Below are positions 40,235 to 49,358 of a stretch of 64,000 nt of DNA, one piece after another. Location of the stretch: NCBI GenBank assembly GCA_963697565.1, contig CAVOOM010000006.1, positions 124,001 to 188,000 on the forward strand, in the 5' to 3' direction. Numbering within the stretch: the first letter of the stretch is position 1; every line of letters starts with the position of its first letter. The position numbers and the translations under genes were made by a program. Source of the DNA: CAWFSE01 sp963697565 (lineage in GTDB: Bacteria; Actinomycetota; Actinomycetes; CAVWCF01). The notes under the pieces were generated by a model. It did not search any database. It saw nothing but the letters and a program-made list of their open reading frames with translations, and had not been told where the DNA came from.

Positions 40235-40754
40235 TCAGGCCTGGACGAAAGCCGCGATCCGCCGGGCGAGGTAGGCCGAGAACCACCCGTCGTAGCGCTG
40301 CTGCAGCTCCGGGCTTGAGCCAGTCGGCGCCCGTGATCAATCCGCGGCAGTGCTCCGACTCGCAGCCGCAGATGAACTCGTCGTAGTCGCTGCCGTCGCA
40401 CATGGCGTAGTCGAAGGTGATCTCCTCGCCCGCCTCGAGGTCGCGCATCGCGACCACCAGGTTGCACCCCATGAGCCCGCACGACGGATCGCACGAGTGG
40501 TTGACCATGTCGCCGGGCTCGGGGTGCTCCGAGCTCAGCAGGTAGAGGTGCTCGTCGATCTGGATCGAGCGCGACCGCCGGTCCTCGGACACCAGGTCAA
40601 GGTGGTCGCGGGTCACCACGGACCCGCCGAAGGCCGCGACCGTGGTGCCCGCGGGGATCGTGCGTCGGGCGTACGACCCCGTGCCCTTGACACCGGCCGG
40701 ACGCGCCTCGACATCGGGGTGCAACCAGTTCAGGTCGAAGGCCATGGCGGTCAT
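40235..40754 (-). CDS. SET domain protein-lysine methyltransferase-like protein (frameshifted)
   Basis: About 172 residues. It opens AFDLNWLHPDVEARPAGVKG with the SET start TGSYARRTIPAGTTVAAFGG. The S-adenosylmethionine site is VNHSCDPSCGLMG (N-H-x-C), and EEITFDYAMC supplies the catalytic Tyr region. The post-SET cysteines lie in FICGCESEHCRGLITGAD. After a one-base shift near 40311 the ending is ELQQRYDGWFSAYLARRIAA, stopping at 40235. SET proteins are uncommon in bacteria and their targets are mostly unknown. The start could be ATG 40754 or 40745. It is convergent with bpa. Confidence 0.82.
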
Positions 40755-40809
40755 CGGCGGTGGGCTCCAGGGCGGTGACGACGCCGGGCGGCCGCCGCGG
40801 CGAGGGGCG

Positions 40810-41634
40810 TCATCCTCGCAGAGCGGGCAGCCGCTCCAAAACCGCGGCGACGCCGTCGGCGTCGACCGACCCCGCCAGCCGGGCGCCCGACGCGAGGACG
40901 AGCGGGTGGGCGTTCGCGACCGCGTACGCCAGGCCGGCCCAGGCGAGCATCGGCAGGTCGTTGGGCTGGTCGCCGAAGGCGAGCACCTCGCCCGCCGCGA
41001 CGCCCCGCTCCTCGCAGACCCGCGCCAGCGTCGAGGCCTTGCTCACCCCGCGCGCCGAGACCTCGAGCAGGCAGTCGCCGGCGTTGGAGTGGGTCGCCTC
41101 GGCGAGCCCGGAGAGCACCGGGGCGACCGCCTCGAGCATGGCGTCGCCGTCGGATCCCTTGAGCCGCACGAGCAGCTTGCCGACCGGCTCGGCCACGAGG
41201 TCCTCGACGGGCACCACGCGGGTCAGATCGGGAGTCGGCCAGTTCGGCTCGTACGCCGGCTCGTGGCCGAAGCCCCAGCCGGTCTCGACCGCGAAAGCGG
41301 CCCCCGGCAGCACCGCCCTGATCCGGCGCACCGCCTCGGCCCCCTCGGCGGGCTCCAGCGCGAACCGCTCGACGACGCGCTCGGCGTGCAGGTCGTACAC
41401 GAACGCGCCGTTGCCGCAGACCGCGATGCCGTGGTGGCCGGTGGCCTCGCTGATCGGGCGCATCCACCGCGGCGGGCGTCCGGTGACGAGCACGAGGTGC
41501 AGCCCGGCGTCCTCGACCGCGGCCAGCGCCGCCACGGTCCGCGCCGAGATCGTGCCGTCGCGGCGGACCACCGTGCCGTCGAGATCGGTGGCGACGAGGC
41601 GCACGCCGCCCAGCGAGGCGTCGGCGTCCGTCAC
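40810..41634 (-). CDS. Cof-type HAD family phosphatase
   Basis: A 274-residue cytoplasmic phosphatase of the Cof/IIB subclass. Motif I is VATDLDGTVVRRDG near residue 14 with the nucleophile Asp. Motif II is HLVLVTGRPP. Motif III/IV is GEVLAFGDQPNDLPMLAWAG near the C-terminus, supplying the magnesium ligands. The cap domain between them contains HHGIAVCGNGAFVYD. Such enzymes dephosphorylate sugar phosphates or flavin and PLP precursors; the substrate is unknown. GTG 41634 lies 16 bases beyond serS on the same strand, so serS and this gene are probably co-transcribed. The frame is intact. Confidence 0.88.
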   Translation of the reverse strand: MTDADASLGGVRLVATDLDGTVVRRDGTISARTVAALAAVEDAGLHLVLVTGRPPRWMRPISEATGHHGIAVCGNGAFVYDLHAERVVERFALEPAEGAEAVRRIRAVLPGAAFAVETGWGFGHEPAYEPNWPTPDLTRVVPVEDLVAEPVGKLLVRLKGSDGDAMLEAVAPVLSGLAEATHSNAGDCLLEVSARGVSKASTLARVCEERGVAAGEVLAFGDQPNDLPMLAWAGLAYAVANAHPLVLASGARLAGSVDADGVAAVLERLPALRG

Positions 41635-41650
41635 GGGGCGGGCACCGCGG

Positions 41651-42928
41651 TCACGGGGCGATCGGCTCCAGCACATCGCGGCCGAGGTACGGGCGCAGCG
41701 CCTGCGGCACGCGCACCGAGCCGTCGGCCTGCTGGTGGTTCTCCAGCAGCGCGACGATCGTGCGGGTCACGGCGCAGAGCGTGCCGTTCAGCGTGGCGAG
41801 CGGGCGCACGTCGCCGTCGGCGCCGCGCATGCGCACCCGCAGGCGCCGGGCCTGGAACTGCGTGCAGTTCGAGGTCGAGGTGATCTCGCGGTAGCGGCCC
41901 TGGGTCGGCACCCACGCCTCGCAGTCGTACTTGCGGGCCGCGCTGGAGCCGAGGTCGCCGGTGGCCACGTCGATGACCCGGTAGGGGAACTCGAGGGAGT
42001 CGATGAACTGCTTCTCCCACGCCAGCAGCCGCTGGTGCTCGGCGACGGCCTCGTCGGGGTGGACGAACGCGAACATCTCGACCTTGTCGAACCAGTGCAC
42101 CCGGAAGATCCCGCGGGTGTCCTTGCCGTGCGAGCCGGCCTCGCGGCGGAAGCACGGGGAGTACCCGGCGTACCGCCGCGGCAGCGTGGCCGCGTCGAGG
42201 ATCTCGTCCATGTGGTACGCCGCCAGCGGCACCTCGGCGGTGCCGACGAGGTACAGGTCGTCGGCCTCAAGCCGGTAGACGTTCTCGGCGGCCTGGCCGA
42301 GGAAGCCGGTGCCCTCCATGGCGGCAGGGCGCACGAGCGACGGCGGGATCATCGGGGTGAACCCGTTGGCCACGGCCAGCGACACGGCGTGGTTGACCAG
42401 CGCCAGCTCGAGCAGCGCGCCGACCCCGGTGAGGTAGTAGAACCGCGAGCCGGACACCTTGGCGCCGCGCTCGACGTCGATGGCCCCGAGCCGGCGGCCG
42501 ATCTCCACGTGGTCCTGCGGGGTGAAGCCCTCAGCCGCGAAGTCCCGAGGGGTGCCGCGCTCCTCGAGGACCGCGTACGCGTCCTCGCCGCCGCGCGGGG
42601 CGCCGTCCTCGACCAGGTTGCTCGGCAGCAGCAGCAGCGCGTCGAGCTCGGCGTCGGCCTGCGCGCGGGCGTCCTCGAGCGCCTTGACCTCGGCGGCCAG
42701 CTGCTTGGCGCGGTCCAGCAGGGCGGCCTTGGCCTCGCCCTGGGCCTGGGCGACCTGCTTGCCGAGCGCCTTCTGCTCGGCGCGGGTCTCGTCGAATCGG
42801 GTCACCGCGGCGCGCCGGGCCTCGTCGGCGGCGAGCAGCGCGTCGACGACGCCGGGGTCCTCGCCGCGGGCCTCCTGGGAGGCGCGCAGCCGGTCGGGTT
42901 CGTCGCGCAGCAGCCGGGGGTCGATCAC
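41651..42928 (-). CDS. serS: Seryl-tRNA synthetase
   Basis: A 425-residue class II aminoacyl-tRNA synthetase that charges tRNA-Ser. The N-terminal tRNA-binding coiled-coil arm spans about residues 30-105 (FDETRAEQKALGKQVAQAQG and onwards). Motif 1 is near SLAVANGFTPMIPPSLVRP. The serine site region YLVGTAEVPLAAYHMDEILD is followed by motif 2, CFRREAGSHGKDTRGIFRVH. Motif 3 lies in NGTLCAVTRTIVALLENHQQ. GTG 42928 is preceded by TAGGGT 7 bases upstream and no ribosome site, indicating a leaderless message. A tRNA-Ser lies elsewhere in the window at 17476. The frame is intact. Confidence 0.96.
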   Translation of the reverse strand: MIDPRLLRDEPDRLRASQEARGEDPGVVDALLAADEARRAAVTRFDETRAEQKALGKQVAQAQGEAKAALLDRAKQLAAEVKALEDARAQADAELDALLLLPSNLVEDGAPRGGEDAYAVLEERGTPRDFAAEGFTPQDHVEIGRRLGAIDVERGAKVSGSRFYYLTGVGALLELALVNHAVSLAVANGFTPMIPPSLVRPAAMEGTGFLGQAAENVYRLEADDLYLVGTAEVPLAAYHMDEILDAATLPRRYAGYSPCFRREAGSHGKDTRGIFRVHWFDKVEMFAFVHPDEAVAEHQRLLAWEKQFIDSLEFPYRVIDVATGDLGSSAARKYDCEAWVPTQGRYREITSTSNCTQFQARRLRVRMRGADGDVRPLATLNGTLCAVTRTIVALLENHQQADGSVRVPQALRPYLGRDVLEPIAP

Positions 42929-42935
42929 GCCCGCC

Positions 42936-42941
42936 ACCCTA
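42936..42941 (-). promoter_or_regulatory. -10 element for leaderless serS
   Basis: TAGGGT on the minus strand, 7 bases before GTG 42928. Confidence 0.5.
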
Positions 42942-42982
42942 ACCGCGCCCGCTCGCCCCCCTCCCCGCAGAGTGCGACGTTG

Positions 42983-42999
42983 GCGGGGCTCCGCCCCGC
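42983..42999 (-). terminator. GC-rich hairpin after the GGDEF-EAL gene
   Basis: GCGGGGC, loop TCC, GCCCCGC. It lies 18 bases after the stop of the GGDEF-EAL gene and upstream of the serS promoter, consistent with a terminator. Confidence 0.4.
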
Positions 43000-43016
43000 G
43001 TGTCGCGCGGCGAACG

Positions 43017-45039
43017 TCACACGGTGCGGGCGGTGGCGCCGGCGGTGGTGGCGGGGAGGCGCTCGGGTGCGCCGGGGTCGCCGCCGAACTCGTCGGCGAT
43101 CCGGCGCAGCGTCTCGGGCAGGTCGCCGGCCGGCACCGGGCGGGACCACAGGAAGCCCTGGGCCACATCGCAGTCCAGCTCCTGCAGCTTGCGCGTCACG
43201 TTGCGGTCCTCGACGCCCTCGGCCACGGCCTGCAGCCCGAACTCGTGGGCGAGGTCGATGATGGCCTTGGCGATGACGCTGTTGCCCGGGTCCTCGCCGA
43301 TCGACTGGATGAACGAGCGGTCGATCTTGAGCGTGCGGACCGGCATCGTCTCCAGCTGGGCCATCGAGGTGTAGCCGGTGCCGAAGTCGTCGACGGCCAC
43401 GGTCAGGCCGACCGCCGTGAGCTTGCGCATCATCAGCTCGGCGCGCGCCGGGTCCTCGATCATCGCCGACTCGGTGATCTCGATCTCAAGCAGCCGCGGC
43501 GGCACCGCGCACGCCTGCAGCAGGGCCTCGATCGTGGTGTCGAGGTCGGGCTCCATCAGGTTGCGGGCCGACAGGTTCACCGCGACCGGCAGCTCAAGCC
43601 CCGCGCGCTGCCACTCGGCGAGCTGGGCCACGACCATGCCGAGCACCCGGTGGGTCAGCGCCTGGATCAGGCCGGTGCGCTCGGCCAGCGGGATGAAGTC
43701 GTTGGGCGGGACCAGGCCTCGGGTCGGGTGGAACCAGCGGATGAGCGCCTCCAGGCCGACGACCTCGCCGGTCTTCAGGTCGACCTTGGGCTGGTAGTGC
43801 ATGGCGAGCTGGTCGGTGTCCATGGCCTGGCGCAGGTCGCCGAGCAGGATCAACCGCGCGGGGCTGTGCTCGTCACCGGCGGCGGAGTAGGTCGCCACCC
43901 CGAGGTGGGCCGCCTTGGCGGTGTACATCGCGACGTCGGCGCGCTGGAGCAGGGTCGTGACGTCGTCGGCGTGGTCGGGCAGCAGCGCCAGCCCGATCGA
44001 GGAGTCGACGTGCAGCACCAGGCCGTCCAGGTCGAACGGCTCGTCGAAGATCGCGCCGATCCTTCGGCCGAAGGCCTCGGCGTCGGCCAGACTCGCGACG
44101 GTCGGCATGAGGACGGCGAACTCGTCGCCGCCGAGCCGGGCGACGGTGTCGGCGTCGCGGACAGCGTGCGTCAGGCGGTCGGCGATCTGCTTGAGCAGCT
44201 TGTCGCCGCGCGGGTGGCCGAGGGTGTCGTTGACCTCCTTGAACCGGTCGACGTCGAGCAGCAGCAGGCCGACCGAGACCCCGGTGCGCGAGCTGGCCGC
44301 GGCGGCGCGCTCAAGCCGGTCGCTGAGCAGCCGGCGGTTGGGCAGGCCGGTGAGCGCGTCCAGCAGGGCCAGCTCGGCGTTCTCCTGGGCCGAGCGGCGC
44401 AGCTGCCGACTGGCGTTGAAGACGGTGCGGAACAGCAGCAGCCACAGCACGCCGAGCCCGCCGACGACGAGCAACGCGGTCTGCCGGGTCTCCGCCCAGG
44501 CCCGCTGGGCGGCGGCCGCGTAAGGCAGCTCGAGCTCCATGGCCGCGCGGACGACGCCGCTGGGGTCGACGACGGGCACCCAGGAGACCACCGCCGGCTC
44601 CGCGCCGGGCGTCTCGCGCAGGCCGTGCGCGGTCTCGGCGCGGACCGCGGAGTTGAGCAGGGTGCGGTCCGGCAGCGCGGTGTCGAGGCCGCCCTCGCTG
44701 TTGTAGAACAGGGCGCCATCCGGCGACCAGATCCGCAGCGAGTTGACGGCCGTGTCCATCCGGACGTTGACCAGCTGGTCGATCTCCTCGGTGTAGGCCG
44801 GAGTCAGCGCGCGGTTGAACACCTCGTAGTTGCCGGCGAAGGCCTCCTCGACGAAGACCTCGCGCAGCAGCTCGGCCGTCGCGTCGCCGGACGCGAGGGC
44901 CTGGCTCTGCGCGTACGACTGGATGCGCCCGACCAGCAGGATGCCGAGCGCGGTCATCGCCACCAGCGACACGATGGAGAAGGTGCGGGTGACCGAGTGC
45001 GCGGCGATGGCGCTCGCGCGGAACAGAGTCCTTGGGCAT
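43017..45039 (-). CDS. Membrane GGDEF-EAL cyclic di-GMP protein (frameshifted near start)
   Basis: About 674 residues. An N-terminal helix (FSIVSLVAMTALGILLVGR) is followed by an extracytoplasmic sensor of about 130 residues and a second helix (TALLVVGGLGVLWLLLF). The GGDEF domain opens LLDALTGLPNRRLLSDRL and has the active-site variant ARLGGDEFAVLMP, intact GGDEF. The EAL domain has VGLEALIRWFHP, with EAL present, then NLSARNLMEPDLDT, ITESAMIEDPARA and VDDFGTGYTSMAQLE. Both synthesis and hydrolysis of c-di-GMP are therefore possible. A one-base shift near 45020 connects the ATG at 45039 (ribosome site GGAGGGAGG) to the body. The sensed signal is unknown. Confidence 0.88.
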
Positions 45040-45144
45040 CGGCCGGCCGGCCTCCCTCCGCGGATCGGCGCGCCTGCGGCGCTCGGCCCGCGGGATGCGG
45101 GCGTCCTTCCGCTCAGTCGGCCCGAACGCGGGGGGGCTTGAGCC

Positions 45145-46127
45145 TTACGGCTGGGTCGGACCGCTGGCGCGGCCGTCGCGGATGCGCGACAGCCAGGCCT
45201 GCGCCTCGGCGTACTCGGCGTCGGAGACCCCGCGGCGCAGCACCGGCCGCACGCCGTCGACGCGGGGGTAGGACCCCAGGTAGCGCACCTCGGCGCACAC
45301 CCGGCGCAGGCCCATCAGCGCCTCGCCCACCCGGGCGTCGTCGATGTGGCCCTCGGCGTCGATCGAGAAGAAGTACGAGCCGAGGCCGCCCCCGGTGGGG
45401 CGCGACTCGATCCGGGTCAGGTTGACGCCGCGGACCGAGAACTCGGTGAGCATCTCCAGCAGCGCGCCCGGGTGGTCCTCGGCCATCAGCAGCACCAGCG
45501 AGGTCTTGTCGGCGCCGGTCGGCTCGGGCGGCGGGGCCGGGCGCGTGACCAGAACGAACCGGGTCTCGGCGCCGGGGTTGTCGGCGACCCCCTCGTCCAG
45601 CACCTCCAGGCCGTACACGCGGGCGGCCAGCGGCGCGGCGATCGCCGCGTCGCTCTCGGCCTCCCGGACTCGGCGACCGACGCGGCAGCGGCCGCGGTCG
45701 AGGGCGCGGCCACGACCTCCACTCCGGGCAGGTGCGAGGCGACCCACTGGCGGGTCTGCGCCTCGGCGTGCGGGTGGGTCGCGACCCGGCGGACGTCGGC
45801 GCGCGCCGTGCCCGGGCGGGCCATCAGCGCGAACGAGACCGGCAGGTGCACCTCGGCGGCGATGACGAGCGGCTGGCCGGTGGCCAGGTCGTCGAGGGTG
45901 GCGGTCACGACGCCCTCGATGGAGTTCTCCAGCGGCACCATGGCCGCGTCGACGTCCCCGGCCCGAACGGCCTGCAGGGCGGCGGCGACGCTCGCAAACG
46001 GGACCAGCCGGGCGCCCGCGGCGGCGGGCAGGGTGAGCAGGGCGGCCTCGGTGAAGGTGCCCTCCGGCCCGAGGTAGCCGTACGAGCCAGGGGCGGTGTC
46101 GCCCGGGCCCGCGGTGGCGGCCGTCAC
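45145..46127 (-). CDS. pheA: Prephenate dehydratase (frameshifted)
   Basis: Converts prephenate to phenylpyruvate in phenylalanine synthesis; about 327 residues. The dehydratase domain starts YGYLGPEGTFTEAAL, with VPLENSIEGVVTATLDDLA and HPHAEAQTRQWVASHLPGVE. After a one-base shift near 45670 come AAPLAARVYGLEVLDEG and NPGAETRFVLVTRP, which carries the conserved T-R-F. The regulatory ACT domain follows: KTSLVLLMAEDHPGALLEML, RGVNLTRIESRPTGGGLGSY, with G-A-L and E-S-R-P typical of phenylalanine binding. GTG 46127 overlaps the DUF4446 stop (GTGA). It is expected to be feedback-inhibited by phenylalanine. Confidence 0.9.
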
Positions 46128-46627
46128 GGCTTGCCCGCCGCGGGCCCGCGCATGGCGTACTGCACGGCCTGCTCCTCTTCCGGCGACAGCGAGGCCTCGC
46201 TGCGGGCGCCCTTGACCCCCTTGGCGTACGTGCGCGTCTCGCTGCGCCCGTTGATCGAGGTGAGCACCAGGCCGTCGCCGGCGTCGTCGAGCAGCGCGGC
46301 CGAGAACGACATCCGCCCGCCCATGTCGCCGAACGCGTCGTAGCGGACCACCGCGACGTGCCGCAGGGCGTCGGCCAGGTCGGTGCGCACCCGGGCCAGG
46401 TCGCCCTGCAGGTCGCCCACCTCGGCGCGCAGGCCGGCGACCTCCTCGGTCTGCCGTCCGACCACGTCGACGAAGGAGGCCTCGTCGCCGCGGCCCTGGA
46501 GCAGCGAGTACGACCGCCGCAGCCGTCCGATCCGGAGGTGGGCGGCGATCGCCAGCAGCAGGCCGAGGGTCGCCGCGCCGGCGGCGGCCAGGGCCACCAC
46601 GGCGAGCGTGGAGTCGTCGAGGGTCAC
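46124..46627 (-). CDS. DUF4446 family protein
   Basis: A 167-residue protein with one N-terminal helix (LAVVALAAAGAATLGLLLAI), a coiled-coil stretch (GLRAEVGDLQGDLARVRTDL) and the family core RHVAVVRYDAFGDMGGRMSF, followed by SAALLDDAGDGLVLTSING and RSETRTYAKGV. These words define DUF4446, found in actinobacteria and firmicutes. Function is unknown. Its position directly before pheA with a GTGA overlap is recurrent in actinobacteria, from memory. GTG 46627 is the start. The frame is intact. Confidence 0.85.
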   Translation of the reverse strand: MTLDDSTLAVVALAAAGAATLGLLLAIAAHLRIGRLRRSYSLLQGRGDEASFVDVVGRQTEEVAGLRAEVGDLQGDLARVRTDLADALRHVAVVRYDAFGDMGGRMSFSAALLDDAGDGLVLTSINGRSETRTYAKGVKGARSEASLSPEEEQAVQYAMRGPAAGKP

Positions 46628-46735
46628 TGAGGTCCTTGCATCACGGGGACTTGCATTACTGGGCTTGGCTCGGGTGCTGCGGGTGGGGGCCGCGGCGGAG
46701 TGCCCGGGCGGCGGCGCCCAGGGTATCCGCCGGAC

Positions 46736-46741
46736 TAGGGT
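46736..46741 (+). promoter_or_regulatory. -10 element for leaderless larB
   Basis: TAGGGT followed by 7 bases and ATG 46749, with no ribosome site. Confidence 0.5.
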
Positions 46742-46748
46742 CCACCGC

Positions 46749-47497
46749 ATGCGCGACCCGGACCCCAGCGGTGATCCAGGCTTCGCCGATCTGGGATTCG
46801 CGCGGCTGGACACCCACCGCGCGGGCCGGACCGGCGATCCCGAGGTCGTCTACGGATCGGGCAAGACACCGGCCCAGGTGGTGGCCCTGCTGGCCGCGCT
46901 GCGCTCGGCCCACCCGGACCACGTGGCGCTCGCCGACCCGACTGGCCGACGAGGCGGTGGCTGCCATCCGGGCCGAGTACGGCGACGGCGCCACCGTCGA
47001 CGAGGTCGCCCGCTGCGCCTGGATCGGGCCGCTGCCGGAGCCGCGCGGGCGGGTCTGCGTCGTCGCCGCCGGCACCAGCGACGGTCCGGTCGCGGCCGAG
47101 GCGGCCGTCACCGCGCGCGTCCACGGCGCCGGCGTGTCCCGCATCGATGACGTCGGGGTGGCCGGGCTGCACCGCCTCATGCACGTGCGCGCCGACCTCG
47201 ACGACGCCGACGTGCTGATCGTGGTGGCCGGTATGGAGGGGGCGCTGCCGTCCGTCGTCGGCGGCCTCACGGGGGTGCCGCTGGTGGCCGTCCCGACGTC
47301 GACCGGCTACGGCACCGGGGCGGGCGGCCTCGCGGCGCTGCTGTCGATGCTCAACTCGTGCGCGCCCGGCGTCGTGGTGTGCAACATCGACAACGGGTAC
47401 GGCGCGGGCGTCTTCGCCGCCCGGGTGGCCCGCCGCGCGGCCCCCCGCGCGGCCCGCGCCGCCGAGCGGGGGTGCGCATGGCGATCGCGTGGTTTGA
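46749..47497 (+). CDS. larB: LarB, nickel-pincer cofactor biosynthesis (frameshifted)
   Basis: Carboxylates and hydrolyses nicotinic acid adenine dinucleotide to pyridinium-3,5-biscarboxylic acid mononucleotide, the first step to the nickel-pincer cofactor of lactate racemase. It starts ATG 46749 with FADLGFARLDTHRAGRTGDP and EVVYGSGKTPAQV. After a one-base shift near 46940 come RVCVVAAGTSDGPVAAEAAV, DADVLIVVAGMEGALPSVV and PTSTGYGTGAGGLAALLSML, the AIR carboxylase-like core. The ending VVCNIDNGYGAGVFAARVAR is typical. The frame then runs on without a stop, so another indel in a C6 or G5 run (47440-47475) probably hides the true stop; 47497 is an estimate. Confidence 0.83.
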
Positions 47498-48710
47498 CTG
47501 CCGCTCCGGGGCGAGCGGCGACATGGTGCTCGGCGCCCTCGTCGACGCCGGCGCGCCGCTCGAGGCGCTCCAGGCGGCCGTGGACGCGGTCGGGGTGGAG
47601 CCGATCGAGCTGTCCGCCCAGCCCGTGCAGCGGCAGGGGATCGCCGCCACGCTCGTCCACGTGCGCACCGAGGCCGCGCCCGTCGTCCGCACCTGGGCCA
47701 ACGTCCGCGACCTGCTGGAGCGGGCTGACCTCGCCGAGCCGGTGCGGGCGCGGGCCCTCGACGTCTTCGCCCGGCTGGCCGGCGCGGAGGCCAAGGCCCA
47801 CCGCGTCGCCCCTGAGCAGGTGCACTTCCACGAGGTGGGGGCGCTCGACGCCGTGGCCGATGTCGTGGGCTCGGCGGCCGGCCTGGCCGCGCTCGGGGTC
47901 ACCGACGCGGTCGCCTCGGAGGTGGCGCTCGGGGGCGGGATGGTGCGCGCCGCCCACGGGCTGCTGCCCGTTCCCGGGCCGGCCGTCCTCGCCCTCCTGG
48001 CCGAGGTGGGCGCGCCCGTGCGCGGCGGGCCGGTCCCGTACGAGCTGTGCACGCCGACCGGGGCGGCCATCCTCGCCTCGGCGGCCGGCTCGTGGGGAGA
48101 CCTGCCGGCGATGGCGGTGAGCGCCGTGGGGGTGGGCGCCGGCTCCCGCGATGTCGAGGACGCGCCGCCCAACGTGCTGCGGATCGTGCTCGGCGAGCGC
48201 GCGGGCGCGGGTGGCGGCTTCGACGCCGGCGCGGCGGTCGTTCTCGAGACCAACGTCGACGACCTCGACCCACGGCTGTGGCCGGCGGTGCTGGCCCGGC
48301 TGCTCGAGTCGGGCGCCTCGGACGCGTGGCTGACCCCGATCCTGATGAAGAAAGGGCGGCCCGCCCACACCCTGCACGTGCTGGCCGCCCCGGAACGGGC
48401 CGAGGCGCTCGCGCGCGTCGTCTTCGCCGAGACGTCGACGCTGGGCCTGCGCGTCGCGTCGGTCGGCAAGCGGGCGCTGGCGCGCGGCGAGGTCGTGGTC
48501 GAGGTCGGGGGGCGGCCGGTCCGGGTCAAGACCGGGCTACTCGATGGAGCCGTGGTCAACGCCCAGCCGGAGTGGGACGACGTGGCGGCGGCCGCGGCCG
48601 TCCTCGGCCGGCCCGCCAAAGCCGTCCTCGCGGAGGCCGCGGACCTCGCCCGCCGGGCCCTGGACGCCGATCCCGGGGCGGTCGTCGACCCCGGCGACCC
48701 GGGGGCCTAG
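47478..48710 (+). CDS. larC: LarC, nickel insertion protein for the pincer cofactor
   Basis: A 410-residue CTP-dependent cyclometallase that inserts nickel into the pincer cofactor. It opens AIAWFDCRSGASGDMVLGAL, the conserved LarC start. HRVAPEQVHFHEVGALDAVA is the His-rich metal segment. LPVPGPAVLALLAEVG and CTPTGAAILASAA follow. The C-terminal LarC2 part has VLETNVDDLDPRLWPAVLAR and WLTPILMKKGRPAHTLHVL. Both parts are in one continuous frame, unlike the Lactobacillus plantarum case where two frames are joined by programmed shifting. ATG 47478 lies at or inside the end of larB. larA and larE are not in the window. Confidence 0.9.
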   Translation: MAIAWFDCRSGASGDMVLGALVDAGAPLEALQAAVDAVGVEPIELSAQPVQRQGIAATLVHVRTEAAPVVRTWANVRDLLERADLAEPVRARALDVFARLAGAEAKAHRVAPEQVHFHEVGALDAVADVVGSAAGLAALGVTDAVASEVALGGGMVRAAHGLLPVPGPAVLALLAEVGAPVRGGPVPYELCTPTGAAILASAAGSWGDLPAMAVSAVGVGAGSRDVEDAPPNVLRIVLGERAGAGGGFDAGAAVVLETNVDDLDPRLWPAVLARLLESGASDAWLTPILMKKGRPAHTLHVLAAPERAEALARVVFAETSTLGLRVASVGKRALARGEVVVEVGGRPVRVKTGLLDGAVVNAQPEWDDVAAAAAVLGRPAKAVLAEAADLARRALDADPGAVVDPGDPGA

Positions 48711-48716
48711 GTCCCG

Positions 48717-49358
48717 GTGCACTGGTTCGACATCGGGGTCGCGCTGACGGCGTTCGCCCTGGTCTTCCCGGCGGAGCTGCCGGACAAGACGTTCGTGGCC
48801 ACCCTCGTGCTGGCGACCCGGTTCCGGCCGCTGTGGGCGTGGACCGGCGTCGTGCTGGCGTTCGCTGTGCAGTGCGCGATCGCGGTCACCGCGGGCGGGC
48901 TGCTGTCGCTGCTGCCGGGCGGCCTGGCGTCCGCTCTGTCGGCGACGCTGTTCGCGGCCGGGTCTGTGCTGATGCTGCGGTCGGGGCTGGCCGGCCGACG
49001 GGCCGCGCAGGAGGCCGAGGCCGCCGAGGAGGAGGAGTTCACAGCGGCGGCCGAGCGGGCCGCGGCGGGAGGAGCCTCCGTCTTCCGGCAGATCGCGGCG
49101 TCGTTCGGCGTGCTCTTCCTCGCGGAGTGGGGCGACCTGTCGCAGCTGCTCACCGCCGGCCTGGCCGCCTCGACCGGCGAGCCGCTGTCGGTGGGCGTCG
49201 GCGCCTGGCTGGCGCTGGCCTGCGTCGCCGGGATCGCGGTCACGGCCGGCCGGTGGCTGACCGCGCGGGTGCCGCTGCACCGGGTGTCGCTGATCTCGGC
49301 CGCGATCCTTGCCGTGCTGGCCGTGATCACCGGCTACGAGGCGATCACCGGAGGGTGA
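48717..49358 (+). CDS. TMEM165/GDT1 (UPF0016) family cation transporter
   Basis: A 213-residue membrane protein with six helices in two halves. Each half carries the family's acidic motif: first FPAELPDKTFVATLVLATRF, second FLAEWGDLSQLLTAGLA. The usual form is E-x-G-D-K-T/S. Here the first has Pro for Gly and the second has Leu for Lys. A charged cytoplasmic loop (AEAAEEEEFTAAAERAA) separates the halves. Family members move Mn2+ or Ca2+ against protons. GTG 48717 is 6 bases after larC, so it is co-transcribed with the lar genes and might supply or remove a divalent metal for them; that link is inference. The frame is intact. Confidence 0.85.
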   Translation: MHWFDIGVALTAFALVFPAELPDKTFVATLVLATRFRPLWAWTGVVLAFAVQCAIAVTAGGLLSLLPGGLASALSATLFAAGSVLMLRSGLAGRRAAQEAEAAEEEEFTAAAERAAAGGASVFRQIAASFGVLFLAEWGDLSQLLTAGLAASTGEPLSVGVGAWLALACVAGIAVTAGRWLTARVPLHRVSLISAAILAVLAVITGYEAITGG

